Shown here piece by piece: positions 35,417 to 42,921 of a stretch of 64,000 bases of DNA; the first letter of the stretch is position 1; every line of letters starts with the position of its first letter. The position numbers were made by a program, and so were the translations under genes. The notes beneath the pieces were generated by a model. The model worked only from the letters and a program-made list of their open reading frames with translations, was not told the DNA's origin and did no database searches. Source of the DNA: Achromobacter xylosoxidans (lineage in GTDB: Bacteria > Pseudomonadota > Gammaproteobacteria > Burkholderiales > Burkholderiaceae_B); NCBI RefSeq assembly GCF_001457475.1, contig NZ_LN831029.1, forward strand, positions 6,076,001 through 6,140,000, in the 5' to 3' direction.

Positions 35417-36192
35417 GTCCTTTCTCCATAACGCAGCACCAGGCGGGTGGCTTCGCGCCAGAAACCGCCGTACACGACCCGTTCGGAGTCACGTCCATAC
35501 AGGTGATGCAACATTGCGTCGGGCAGCGGGAACAGGTCCGGCGCCTCGCGCAGCGGCTCCGGGCCGATGAAGACGCCGGCGTGGTTGGCGCGGTCCGACC
35601 GCACCTGCATCACCACAACGTCGCCGGGCGCCATGGTTTCGTGCGGCGCCAGCGGCCGGAATCCCGCCTCGGCGTAGTGATCCATGTACAGATCGCCCGC
35701 ATGGCCCGGCTGCCACCAGCCGTCTTCGCGGGCGAAATCCGGCAGCCGGATCCCGCGTTCGCGCGCATACCAGTCGCGCACCAGCGAATAGCAATCGAGC
35801 ACGCCATGCGCGAACTGGCGGCCCAGCAGCGGCGCCTGGAAGCCTTCGGGCGTGAAGCCGCGGATCTCTCCCGCCTTGACCTTTCCATCCAGGTCCTTCT
35901 CCACCGCCACGATGTACCAGGGCAGGCCGGACGCCTCGCAGGCCACCCGGTCGGCCTCGCTGGGCACGGCGGGCGCGTCCGGATGCGAATGCACCACCGC
36001 CACGATCCGGCCGCTTTCCTCGGCCGCCGCGTAGTCCTGCGCCGACATGACGAAGTGCTCTTCGCTGGCGGCCGTATTGCGGCACGGCACATACCATTCA
36101 CGGCGGCCGGCCTTGAGCACCAGGCCGCAGCATTCCTGCGGATACGTCGCCACGCCATGGTCGCGGATGGCTTGCATCGTGCGCTTGAGCAT
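35413..36192 (-). CDS. Tail assembly protein K (JAB metalloprotease plus NlpC/P60 peptidase)
   Basis: 259 residues from MLKRTMQAIRDHG; the longer open frame upstream covers the L gene. The JAMM domain has Glu20 (PQECCG), HSHP (His68, His70), Ser78 and Asp81. The NlpC/P60 domain has Cys134 (LDCYSLVRDWY) and His204 (RANHAGVFIG). Both active sites are intact, as in lambda K, which is needed to build the tail tip. Between L and I. Confidence 0.94.
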   Translation of the reverse strand: MLKRTMQAIRDHGVATYPQECCGLVLKAGRREWYVPCRNTAASEEHFVMSAQDYAAAEESGRIVAVVHSHPDAPAVPSEADRVACEASGLPWYIVAVEKDLDGKVKAGEIRGFTPEGFQAPLLGRQFAHGVLDCYSLVRDWYARERGIRLPDFAREDGWWQPGHAGDLYMDHYAEAGFRPLAPHETMAPGDVVVMQVRSDRANHAGVFIGPEPLREAPDLFPLPDAMLHHLYGRDSERVVYGGFWREATRLVLRYGERT

Positions 36193-36194
36193 GC

Positions 36195-36923
36195 CTACCC
36201 CCTTACCAGGTCGGCGGACGGGAAGCCGCCGAAGTTGATGACTTCGTACTCGCCGAAGCGCTTCTTGCAGTCGGACATCAACCCCGAGCAGCGGTCCAGC
36301 GTGGGATCGGTGACCGGCTTGCCGTCCAGGTCGAACATGCGGCTGCCGGTATAGCCGCAATAGGGGCCGCGATAGCCGCCCTTGCGCAGCCACGAACACA
36401 CGCCGGCGATGATCGGGCGGTCGGGCAGCTTCTGGCCGTTGAAGTCCAGGGCGCTGGAGAGCGAGAACTCCACCACCTGCGCGGTCTCCACGGTCTTCTG
36501 CTGCACGATCCAGACTTCGGGCGGCAGTTCTTCCTGCGGATCGGCAGTGGGGTTGCCTTCGGCAAAGTTCACCGCGTCCAGGTATTTGCCCAGCGTGCGG
36601 CGCACGACCACGCGCGCGCCCACCAGGTCATCCAGGTGGATGCAGAGGGCGGAGATGACGCCGGGCAGAGGGTCGCCTTTTTCGTCCTGGCCGATGTTGC
36701 CCACCCGCAACGTGGGCGAAGGCTGCTGGCCCTCGCCCACCTGCTCGAAGCCCTCGGCCTGGATCGACCACGGATCGTATTGCTTGCCCTGCCAGTGGAT
36801 GGCCCCGACCTGCATGTAGCCATGGAAGCGCTGTACGGCGCCGCCGATCTCGCTGGCATCCAGCTCGAACAACTCGACCAGCGCGCCGGGCTCCAGTTTC
36901 TGTATATCTGCGGTTATCGGCAT
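36195..36923 (-). CDS. Minor tail protein L (iron-sulfur tip protein)
   Basis: 242 residues (lambda L 232). The four C-terminal cysteines, Cys176, Cys189, Cys212 and Cys219, match the Fe-S ligands of lambda L; the 23 and 7 residue steps between the last three are the same. The N-terminal half (LEPGALVELFELDASEIGG, HGYMQVGAIHWQGKQYDP) fits the hub fold. Precedes K by 2 bp. Confidence 0.93.
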   Translation of the reverse strand: MPITADIQKLEPGALVELFELDASEIGGAVQRFHGYMQVGAIHWQGKQYDPWSIQAEGFEQVGEGQQPSPTLRVGNIGQDEKGDPLPGVISALCIHLDDLVGARVVVRRTLGKYLDAVNFAEGNPTADPQEELPPEVWIVQQKTVETAQVVEFSLSSALDFNGQKLPDRPIIAGVCSWLRKGGYRGPYCGYTGSRMFDLDGKPVTDPTLDRCSGLMSDCKKRFGEYEVINFGGFPSADLVRG

Positions 36924-36925
36924 TC

Positions 36926-38887
36926 CTATGCCTCCATTTTCGTGAGCGCTTTCACACGTTCTTCGAGCGCATTGATCCGCATGTCGGCATGCTGAAGCGC
37001 GGCAATCAGGTCCGGGACGATCTTGGAGTAATCCACCTGCTGGTAGGCGGGAACGGACTCCTCCATGCCCGGCATCTTGATCATTTCGTCCTTGATGCCG
37101 GTCACCGCATGAGGAATGAGCGCCTGCAATTCGTGGGCGATCGCGCCGCGGTACCGGATGCCGGCATCGGCCATGCTGTAATCGACGACCCGCACGCCCA
37201 TGACGCGGCTGTAGCTTTCGGCGATCGGCGTTGCGGCGACATCATGTTTGAGTCGATAGTCGGACGCCGTGTTGTATTGCGTGATCGAGTCGGTGACCTG
37301 AATCGACCCCACAAGGCTATTGGCGCTGTTCATGAAGCCCACCGCCACCGTGGTGCCCGCGTTGCGGGGCTTGAATATCAAGCCGTACTCATAATTGGCG
37401 CCCAGGTAATTGATCGTCGCGATGTGGGTATACGGCGGCGGCGTCAGCAGATCCGGGCCGAAGACCCAGCGCGACCCGATGATGCGGCCGCGTTCGATAT
37501 CATCGGTAATGAATCTGACGGGCATGGGACCTCCCCACCCGTTTTTCGTCGTCCCCAACGTGGCCACCCCGGTGCCGCAGGCCATGATCATGGTGGGGGA
37601 ATTGGGATCGGCGTACGGCGTGGCCCGGAAGATCGCGCCCTTGCCATTGTTGCCGGCCACGGTGAAATAGCAGTTCTCGTCTATCAACGAACGGATCAAC
37701 GGCCCATTGGCATAGTCCTGCGTGCTGCGGTCCTGCCATATATGAGCGACAGGCGGAGAGAACCGTACATAGCCGCCTTGCGCCTGCGACCAGCGACGCC
37801 ATCCGGAGCCTTCAAACCAGACGTCGCCACAATCCTCGGTCGCGAGATCGGCGGCATCCGAAATGGCTCCGACGTATCGCCATCGCGTCCATCCCCCCGT
37901 AGCGGTTCCGTCGCCCGCGGGGACGAACTGCCTGGAGAATTCCGGTCCGCTCGCGTCTGCTTTCAGGGCGCCGTAGCGCAGACGTTGCATCACCACGCCG
38001 GACAGATCGAGGACACTCACCTCGCCACATTGGCGCAGGGCCTGCAACTTGGGATAGTTGGCGCCATTCTCGAGCGTGTAGGCAGTGCGCCACAGGAAAG
38101 CGCCAGAGGACTTCATCGAATTGAAATCCACACCGGTTCCCGTGATGTCCTGCACCGTTCCCGCCTCGCGCCAAGGAGTCCAGGCGTTTTGCGACAGAAG
38201 GGTACGAAAATACAACCGGGGTGAAGCTTCGCGCGAACTGAGCGTCTGGACCGCCGCGTCGCCCGCCGCTTCGACCAGCAGGAAGGCGGGAGCATTCAAT
38301 CCGGCAGGAAGATTCGACACGCCCGCGGACGAGGACAGGAAAACCTCCACTGGCTGCTTGTACTCGTTCAAATCGACGTTGCCTTGGACGACCACACACT
38401 TGCGCTTGGGACGGTACTCATCCGGCACGGCACCATCGGCGCCGAGGGGCGCCACCCCTTCCGGTTTGCCTTTGTCGCTGCGAGGAAGCGCGGCGTCCGC
38501 CGTACCCTGCGCCCGATCCGCCGCATCGGCGGCGGCCTGCGCGGACCGCTGCGCTTGCGATGCCGCGGCGCCCGCGGAATCTGCGCTGGCCTGGGCATGC
38601 AGGGCCTTGGCGTCCGCTTCATCGGCGGCCTGTCGCGCTTGCCTGGCAGCCGCATCGGCCGTGTCCCCGGTTCGCTGGGCCGCCACAGCCTTGCCATCAG
38701 CGACATCAGCGGCCTTGCCAGCGTCCGCGGCTTTCAATTCGGCGATCGCGGCCGCCGTTGCATTGGCGACCGTACGCCGGTCCAGTTCAGCGATGTTCGC
38801 GTTGACCTTATCGAATGCGGATCGCAGTTGATCGCCGGTTTGGTCGTTGGGCGCCGCGCCAATGTTGATCTGCTTTATTGCCGTCAT
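36926..38887 (-). CDS. Tail fibre with C-terminal intramolecular chaperone (peptidase S74)
   Basis: 653 residues. The N-terminus (IKQINIGAAPNDQTGDQLRSAFDKVNANIAEL) is a common fibre-attachment motif. A long Ala-rich coiled coil (about 40-135, repeated AxxADxA) follows, then a beta-rich receptor-binding part, and the S74 chaperone with SDYRLKHDV (Ser-Asp cleavage site), GIAHEL-like AIAHELQALIPHAVTGIKDE and VDYSKIVPDLIAALQ. It should trimerise and shed its chaperone. It lies between M and L, not after J, and its DNA is less GC-rich than the flanking tail genes. ATGA overlap with M. Confidence 0.9.
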   Translation of the reverse strand: MTAIKQINIGAAPNDQTGDQLRSAFDKVNANIAELDRRTVANATAAAIAELKAADAGKAADVADGKAVAAQRTGDTADAAARQARQAADEADAKALHAQASADSAGAAASQAQRSAQAAADAADRAQGTADAALPRSDKGKPEGVAPLGADGAVPDEYRPKRKCVVVQGNVDLNEYKQPVEVFLSSSAGVSNLPAGLNAPAFLLVEAAGDAAVQTLSSREASPRLYFRTLLSQNAWTPWREAGTVQDITGTGVDFNSMKSSGAFLWRTAYTLENGANYPKLQALRQCGEVSVLDLSGVVMQRLRYGALKADASGPEFSRQFVPAGDGTATGGWTRWRYVGAISDAADLATEDCGDVWFEGSGWRRWSQAQGGYVRFSPPVAHIWQDRSTQDYANGPLIRSLIDENCYFTVAGNNGKGAIFRATPYADPNSPTMIMACGTGVATLGTTKNGWGGPMPVRFITDDIERGRIIGSRWVFGPDLLTPPPYTHIATINYLGANYEYGLIFKPRNAGTTVAVGFMNSANSLVGSIQVTDSITQYNTASDYRLKHDVAATPIAESYSRVMGVRVVDYSMADAGIRYRGAIAHELQALIPHAVTGIKDEMIKMPGMEESVPAYQQVDYSKIVPDLIAALQHADMRINALEERVKALTKMEA

Positions 38888-39228
38888 GGTTTGAACACCT
38901 GATCCATCGTGAACGACAAGGCGAACATGTCGCCCTCCATGGCGCGCAAGCGCACTTCGCGCGCCTTGTAGTACCCCTGCTCCCCCATCGGCGGTGTCCA
39001 GAAGAAAGCGCGGTAGCCCGCATGGCGCTTTACGAATTCGAGAATGGGCCGGACATACGCCTCCCTGCCGACGAACTCCAGCGGCCAGGATTGCGTCGCC
39101 GCATGAATGCCATCGGCCGCTTCCTGCTCGTAGCCGTCGCCGAACTGCACGCGCAGGGTCCGGTCCTTGAGCGTGCCGACGGGATTAGGCCGAGGCGACC
39201 AGTTGAAGACTTCGATTGCCATGCTCAT
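38884..39228 (-). CDS. Minor tail protein M
   Basis: 114 residues (lambda M 109) from MSMAIEVFNWSP; the ATG overlaps the tape-measure stop. VQFGDGYEQEAADGIHAATQSWPLEF and AFFWTPPMGEQGYYKAREV are typical of the DUF2460-free lambda M family. Forms the tip ring that joins the tape measure to the tube. Confidence 0.9.
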   Translation of the reverse strand: MSMAIEVFNWSPRPNPVGTLKDRTLRVQFGDGYEQEAADGIHAATQSWPLEFVGREAYVRPILEFVKRHAGYRAFFWTPPMGEQGYYKAREVRLRAMEGDMFALSFTMDQVFKP

Positions 39229-40511
39229 GCCCCCGCTAAACGGTTGTTGTTGGCTTGCCACGCCAGGCCACCCTGGCGATACGATTGCGACATGCGGCGA
39301 TCGACCAGCTGCGTGACGTATTCGCCGATCTGCTGGCCGAACTGCTGCCAACCGCCCTGGCCGGATTCGCTGGAGGCACTGACGTTGCCGTCCTGCACGT
39401 AGACGTTGACGGCAACGCCGCCCGCGACGGGGTTGGTATCGCCGCCAACGCTCGGGAAGGCCGCGCGAATGCCGAGCGAACCGTCGGCGCCGCGATGCAG
39501 CGGCATGATGGCCTCGGGGCCGGCTTCGCCCATGACGCCCATGGGGAAGGCGACGGGACTCGTGACCATGCCGTTGGTGAAGGCGTTGCCCTTGGCGCTG
39601 GGGAAGAATGACAGCGCCGTTCCGCCGGAGACGAAGCTGCTGCCAACGGAAATCCCCCCGCCGCCGCTGAAGAGGTCTGAGAGGAACGATCCGGCTTTCC
39701 CGATCCATCCCCCCACGCCGCCCTTGCCCTCCATGAAGCTATTGCCCAGCAGGGTTTCCATCAATTTGGCGGACGCCGCCGAGGTCACCATCTTTGCCAC
39801 GTTGTTCAGGAACGACAGGCCCAGCTTGTCGAACTTGTCCGCAACAAAGTCGTACATCTTCGTGCCCAGGATGTCCTGGATCTTGCTTGCGCCGTTGCGC
39901 GCCGATTCGAGCAGCTTGTCGTTCACGTCCAGCATGAAATCGCCGTCCCGCTTCACCAGACCGAGACCGCGTCTTTCCTTGTCGTACTTGTCCTGGCTCA
40001 GCGTGCCGTCGTTCAATGCCTGATCGAGCGCCTCCTGCTTCTGACGCTTTTCTTCGTTGGCGGCCGCGTCGGGATTCGCCAGGCTCTGGATATACGCGCT
40101 CATCTTCATCTGCGCGCGCAACTTGTCCAACCGCGACGCGCCAGCCAACAGGCTGACCTTGTCGTCATCGCTCTCGCCCGAGAATCTGCCGATCTCGGTT
40201 TCCACCCGCATTCGTCCGACTTCCGAGTCCACGCCCAGCAGCGCGCCGGTCTTGCGCATGTCCGCCAGCGTCTGCTCGACGGCTTCCGACCGGATAGCGC
40301 GGGCGTTGCGATCCAGCGCCTGCGTCGCCTTGGCCTTTTCAGCCGTTCCCAACTTGGTGACGGCGGTGTTCTTGGCGCCTGCCGTCGCGGTCTTCGCGAG
40401 TTCGCTGCCGCGCGCCTTCAGCGCCGTGCAATTCCGGTTGAGTTCGGTGGTCTGCTGCTTCAACGCCGCGGTTTCCGCGGCGATCTGCGCCGCGGTCTGT
40501 ATGGTTGTCAT
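39225..40511 (-). CDS. Short tail tape measure protein (lambda H type)
   Basis: 428 residues, half of lambda H (853). Helical N-terminal part rich in Ala, Lys and Glu (TAAQIAAETAALKQQTTELN, ARAIRSEAVEQTLADM) and a C-terminal part typical of H: GGIGKAGSFLSD-type Gly-rich stretch, FMEGKGGVGGWIGKAG, GNAFTNGMVTSPVAFPMGVMGEAGPEAIMPLHRGADGSLGI. At about 0.15 nm per residue it predicts a tail near 60 nm. No large hydrophobic membrane segment is obvious. Confidence 0.88.
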   Translation of the reverse strand: MTTIQTAAQIAAETAALKQQTTELNRNCTALKARGSELAKTATAGAKNTAVTKLGTAEKAKATQALDRNARAIRSEAVEQTLADMRKTGALLGVDSEVGRMRVETEIGRFSGESDDDKVSLLAGASRLDKLRAQMKMSAYIQSLANPDAAANEEKRQKQEALDQALNDGTLSQDKYDKERRGLGLVKRDGDFMLDVNDKLLESARNGASKIQDILGTKMYDFVADKFDKLGLSFLNNVAKMVTSAASAKLMETLLGNSFMEGKGGVGGWIGKAGSFLSDLFSGGGGISVGSSFVSGGTALSFFPSAKGNAFTNGMVTSPVAFPMGVMGEAGPEAIMPLHRGADGSLGIRAAFPSVGGDTNPVAGGVAVNVYVQDGNVSASSESGQGGWQQFGQQIGEYVTQLVDRRMSQSYRQGGLAWQANNNRLAGA

Positions 40512-40568
40512 GGTCCTTTACCTCTCATAGATCCGCCTCCGGCCCGCTTGCGCGGACCGGACACGTCG

Positions 40569-40859
40569 TCAAGACCCCTTCCCGGCCTTCGACAGCAGGA
40601 ACGCCTTCAACGCGTCCGCCCCCGCCTCGGCGGGAGGTTCCTCGTCGTGCGCGCCCCAACGCACCAGCATGTCCGTGGCGCGCACCTTGGCGCCGGCGGC
40701 CTGCGCCACCGTGGCGGCGAGGCTGGCGGCAAGCAGGTCGGCCCGCTCGTCTCCCAGGGGAGAGGTGCGGTCCAGTTCGCGCCACAAGGACAATTCATGG
40801 GTGTCGATGCTGTCCATCAACTCGCCCAGCGTGCGTCCCAGCCGAAGGGCCAGGACCAT
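40569..40859 (-). CDS. Tail assembly chaperone T part (product of -1 frameshift)
   Basis: 96 residues if started at its own ATG, which overlaps the G stop. It is more likely made as a G-T fusion: a slippery AAAAAAG lies 31 bp upstream in the G frame and the T frame is open from there. ELMDSIDTHELSLWRELDRTSPLGDERADLL matches the DUF4035-type chaperones of lambda T. The fusion would have about 254 residues. Confidence 0.85.
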   Translation of the reverse strand: MVLALRLGRTLGELMDSIDTHELSLWRELDRTSPLGDERADLLAASLAATVAQAAGAKVRATDMLVRWGAHDEEPPAEAGADALKAFLLSKAGKGS

Positions 40860-41332
40860 CAGGAAACGGAGGTCTGGCGTTTCCTGGAGGGCTTTTTTGC
40901 GCGCTCCTGCGCACCCTCCCCGAGGTTGCCCAGCTCGATTGCCCTGGCCACCAGCGTGGCGTGGGCCGGCCCATAGGCCGCCGCCACCATGTCGACGTCG
41001 TCATCGCTGAAGACGCGCCGCGGGCCATGCTCGGTCTGCTCGAAGAGCGTGCGCACCAGCAGGCTGGCCGAGGCGCGGGTGTAGTCCACGCCCGGCGCGT
41101 CCAGCTTGGCGCGCACGGTCTCGTTGTCCTCGCCCGGCACCACGCCCGCGGCTGCCCAGATGGCGCGGATGTGAAACAGGTGGTCGCCGGCGCTGGGCGC
41201 GCGCACGATGACGCGCGCGTCCTGCCATTGCGGCACGGTGAGGGTTTCATGCGCGAAGCCGGCCAGCGGATCGGCCGCCAGGCCGCGCACGCCCGCCGCG
41301 CGAGCCGGGGAATTGATCGACGTGTCCGTCAT
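40859..41332 (-). CDS. Tail assembly chaperone G
   Basis: 157 residues from MTDTSINSPARAAG. LTVPQWQDARVIVRAPSAGDHLF, AAGVVPGEDNETVRAKLDAPGVDYTRASASLLVRTLFE and VFSDDDVDMVAAAYGPAHATLVARAIELGNLG fit the lambda G place between the tube gene and the tape measure. Near its end the codons GCA AAA AAG create the slippery site for making GT. Confidence 0.85.
   Translation of the reverse strand: MTDTSINSPARAAGVRGLAADPLAGFAHETLTVPQWQDARVIVRAPSAGDHLFHIRAIWAAAGVVPGEDNETVRAKLDAPGVDYTRASASLLVRTLFEQTEHGPRRVFSDDDVDMVAAAYGPAHATLVARAIELGNLGEGAQERAKKPSRKRQTSVS
40892..40898 (-). other. -1 programmed ribosomal frameshift site (A AAA AAG)
   Basis: In the G frame the mRNA reads GCA AAA AAG CCC; the heptamer AAAAAAG is the strong slippery sequence of E. 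coli dnaX. Slipping back one base leads into the T frame with no stop before the T ATG. Lambda uses GGGAAAG at the same place. Confidence 0.8.
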
Positions 41333-41337
41333 GGCGC

Positions 41338-41805
41338 TCAGCCCCCGTTGGCGGGTGCGTCGGTCATCTTGACGGCGCCGGTCACGCGCACGTTGAACGT
41401 GGCGGACACGACGTTGTCCAGCTGGCCTTGCCACTGGTATTGCGTCACCAGGCCGAGGAACTCGAACTTGGCGCCGTCGGCGAAGGTCACACGGAAGGCG
41501 CGGGTCTTCTTGTCGCTGCGCGCGGCCACCAGCGCTTTCTGCGCCGGGTCGCCGGCCTTCCAGTTGCCGGCCATGCTGAAGGTGCCGCTGTCGTCCAGGC
41601 CCAGGGCGTATTCCTTGGCGGTCGACTTGAGCACGGTGACGTCGATCTCGGTGGTCTGGCCGCCCTGGAAGTTCGGGTCCTTGATGGTGATGGCCAGATC
41701 GGCATAAGCCAGGCCAGCCGCGCCCAGGTCCTCGGTGGCCGTGGTCGACACTTCCAGTTGCGTGCCCTGGGTTTGAACGAATTGCGAAACGGTAGTACCT
41801 GCCAT
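41338..41805 (-). CDS. Major tail tube protein V
   Basis: 155 residues from MAGTTVSQFVQTQGTQLEVS; GGAG lies 7 bp upstream. LAITIKDPNFQGGQTTEIDVTVLKSTAKEYALGLDDSGTFSMAGNWKAGDP is a tail-tube fold of the lambda V family, without the extra C-terminal Ig domain of lambda V. First gene of the tail operon. No tail terminator (U), Z or head genes precede it. Confidence 0.9.
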   Translation of the reverse strand: MAGTTVSQFVQTQGTQLEVSTTATEDLGAAGLAYADLAITIKDPNFQGGQTTEIDVTVLKSTAKEYALGLDDSGTFSMAGNWKAGDPAQKALVAARSDKKTRAFRVTFADGAKFEFLGLVTQYQWQGQLDNVVSATFNVRVTGAVKMTDAPANGG

Positions 41806-41815
41806 TGCAGACTCC

Positions 41816-41841
41816 AAAAAAAAAGCCCGCCAATGGCGGGC
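41816..41841 (-). terminator. Intrinsic terminator 1 before the tail operon
   Basis: Stem GCCCGCC/GGCGGGC with loop ATT, followed in the minus direction by nine T, ending directly at the ribosome-binding GGAG of the tube gene. Confidence 0.9.
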
Positions 41842-41875
41842 AATTGCGGACGCCCGACAAACCGGGGCGGCCACG

Positions 41876-41904
41876 AAAAAGCCCCGCGGCGAATGCCGCG
41901 GGGC
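41876..41904 (-). terminator. Intrinsic terminator 2 before the tail operon
   Basis: A 10-bp perfect stem GCCCCGCGGC with its complement around a 4-nt loop, followed in the minus direction by five T. Confidence 0.88.
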
Positions 41905-41915
41905 TGGATCGGTCT

Positions 41916-41972
41916 GTCGGGAACGGCATGGCGAACCACGCGGCATGCGTGTTGCGCGATGCCCGTTCCGAC
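41916..41972 (-). promoter_or_regulatory. Long RNA hairpin between terminators 2 and 3
   Basis: GTCGGGAACGGCAT (41916-41929) pairs with ATGCCCGTTCCGAC (41959-41972) with one bulge in each arm; inside it CACGC and GCGTG form a capping stem. Such a bulged rod recalls the put RNA sites of phage HK022, which make polymerase ignore terminators. The comparison is by shape only. Confidence 0.45.
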
Positions 41973-41981
41973 GGCTCTCAT

Positions 41982-42018
41982 AAAAAAACCCGCTGGTGCC
42001 TTTGGGCGTTCAGCGGGT
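41982..42018 (-). terminator. Intrinsic terminator 3 before the tail operon
   Basis: Stem ACCCGCTG/CAGCGGGT (8 bp) with a 15-nt loop that can fold further (GCC/GGC), followed in the minus direction by seven T. Confidence 0.85.
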
Positions 42019-42055
42019 CTGCGTGGTTCGGGCGCAACTTGCCCCGACGAATCAA

Positions 42056-42649
42056 TTATGCGGAAGCACCGCGCGCGCCGCAAGGTTTGGCGCGATCCGC
42101 GTGTCGCACCTGCGGCGCCGTCACCAGCGCGCGGCGGCGCAGCGCGGGCAGCAATGCGGCCTTGGCCTCCTGGTAGGCGGCGTGCTGCTGCTCGGGCGTC
42201 AACCGCGGGTTGCTGAAGACGCGCGCGCCGGCCGCCTTGTTGCCGGCATGCACGCCGATCGCCGAGCGCTGCTGCCACGGCAGCTCGTCAATACACAATT
42301 CTGTCTGCTCGCCGCGCGTGGCGGCCAGGCGCGCGTCGACATCCTCGTCGTCATAGGCTTCGTCGGACGTCATGCCGCGCGCGAACGCCGCCACCCTGCC
42401 CACGCCCAGGTGCGGCCGATAGCCGCGGCTCCAGTGATACCACTCCATGATCAGCGCTTCGACCTGATCCGATTCCTCTCGTGTCATGTTCTGCCCCTTC
42501 TGGTGCTGGCCGCGCGCGCCCTCCTGGCGGCTGGCGGCCGCCGCTGCCGGCCGCGCGGAAAGCGAGCGCGCGATGGCCGCGCCCGCCTGCGATGCCGCGG
42601 CGATCCAGTCTTGCGGCGCCCGCAGCGCCATGTTTCCTGCCTGATTCAT
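42056..42649 (-). CDS. Q-like phage late transcription regulator (probable antiterminator)
   Basis: 197 residues from MNQAGNMALRAPQDW, chosen for its AAGGAG; an ATG at 42487 (143 residues, MTREESDQVEAL) gives the usual family length, and the frame is open to 42841. The C-terminal part VEALIMEWYHWSRGYRPHLGVGRV, ELCIDELPWQQRSAIGVHAGNKAAGARVFSNPRLTPEQQ resembles Q/RinA-like late regulators of Bordetella and Burkholderia prophages (W-x-x-W-x-R-x-Y-R-P, then a sigma-4-like segment). It lies just before three terminators and the tail operon, the classic position of lambda Q. Family assignment is by pattern only. Confidence 0.6.
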   Translation of the reverse strand: MNQAGNMALRAPQDWIAAASQAGAAIARSLSARPAAAAASRQEGARGQHQKGQNMTREESDQVEALIMEWYHWSRGYRPHLGVGRVAAFARGMTSDEAYDDEDVDARLAATRGEQTELCIDELPWQQRSAIGVHAGNKAAGARVFSNPRLTPEQQHAAYQEAKAALLPALRRRALVTAPQVRHADRAKPCGARGASA

Positions 42650-42843
42650 TTGCCGCTCCTTGGCGTTGGGTTCGATGGTGGCGCCCGTCGTCAACACGAG
42701 GGGCCGGATGGGTGCCGTGGCGGCACCGCGACGTTGGACGGGCGATGCCGCCGTCCGGATGGGTTGCCGGGAGAAGCGATTAAGTAGCGATACGCTACCC
42801 ACGCTTCCGTCTGATAACAACACACGTTTCAGGTGATCCATGA

Positions 42844-42905
42844 GTAGAATTCTACAAATGTATAATCGTCATTTCAACACTTGTTGTTGCACAATTTTCC
42901 ACAAC
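42844..42905. promoter_or_regulatory. Operator/promoter region of the phage repressor
   Basis: The perfect palindrome GTAGAATTCTAC (42844-42855), TACA-AA-TGTA (42853-42862), a TATAAT (42861-42866) toward the repressor, CAACA-CT-TGTTG (42875-42886) and TTGT-TGC-ACAA (42884-42894) crowd into 60 AT-rich bases before the repressor start. Several are likely repressor operators. Confidence 0.5.
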
Positions 42906-42921
42906 TGTTTAGCGTCCCATC

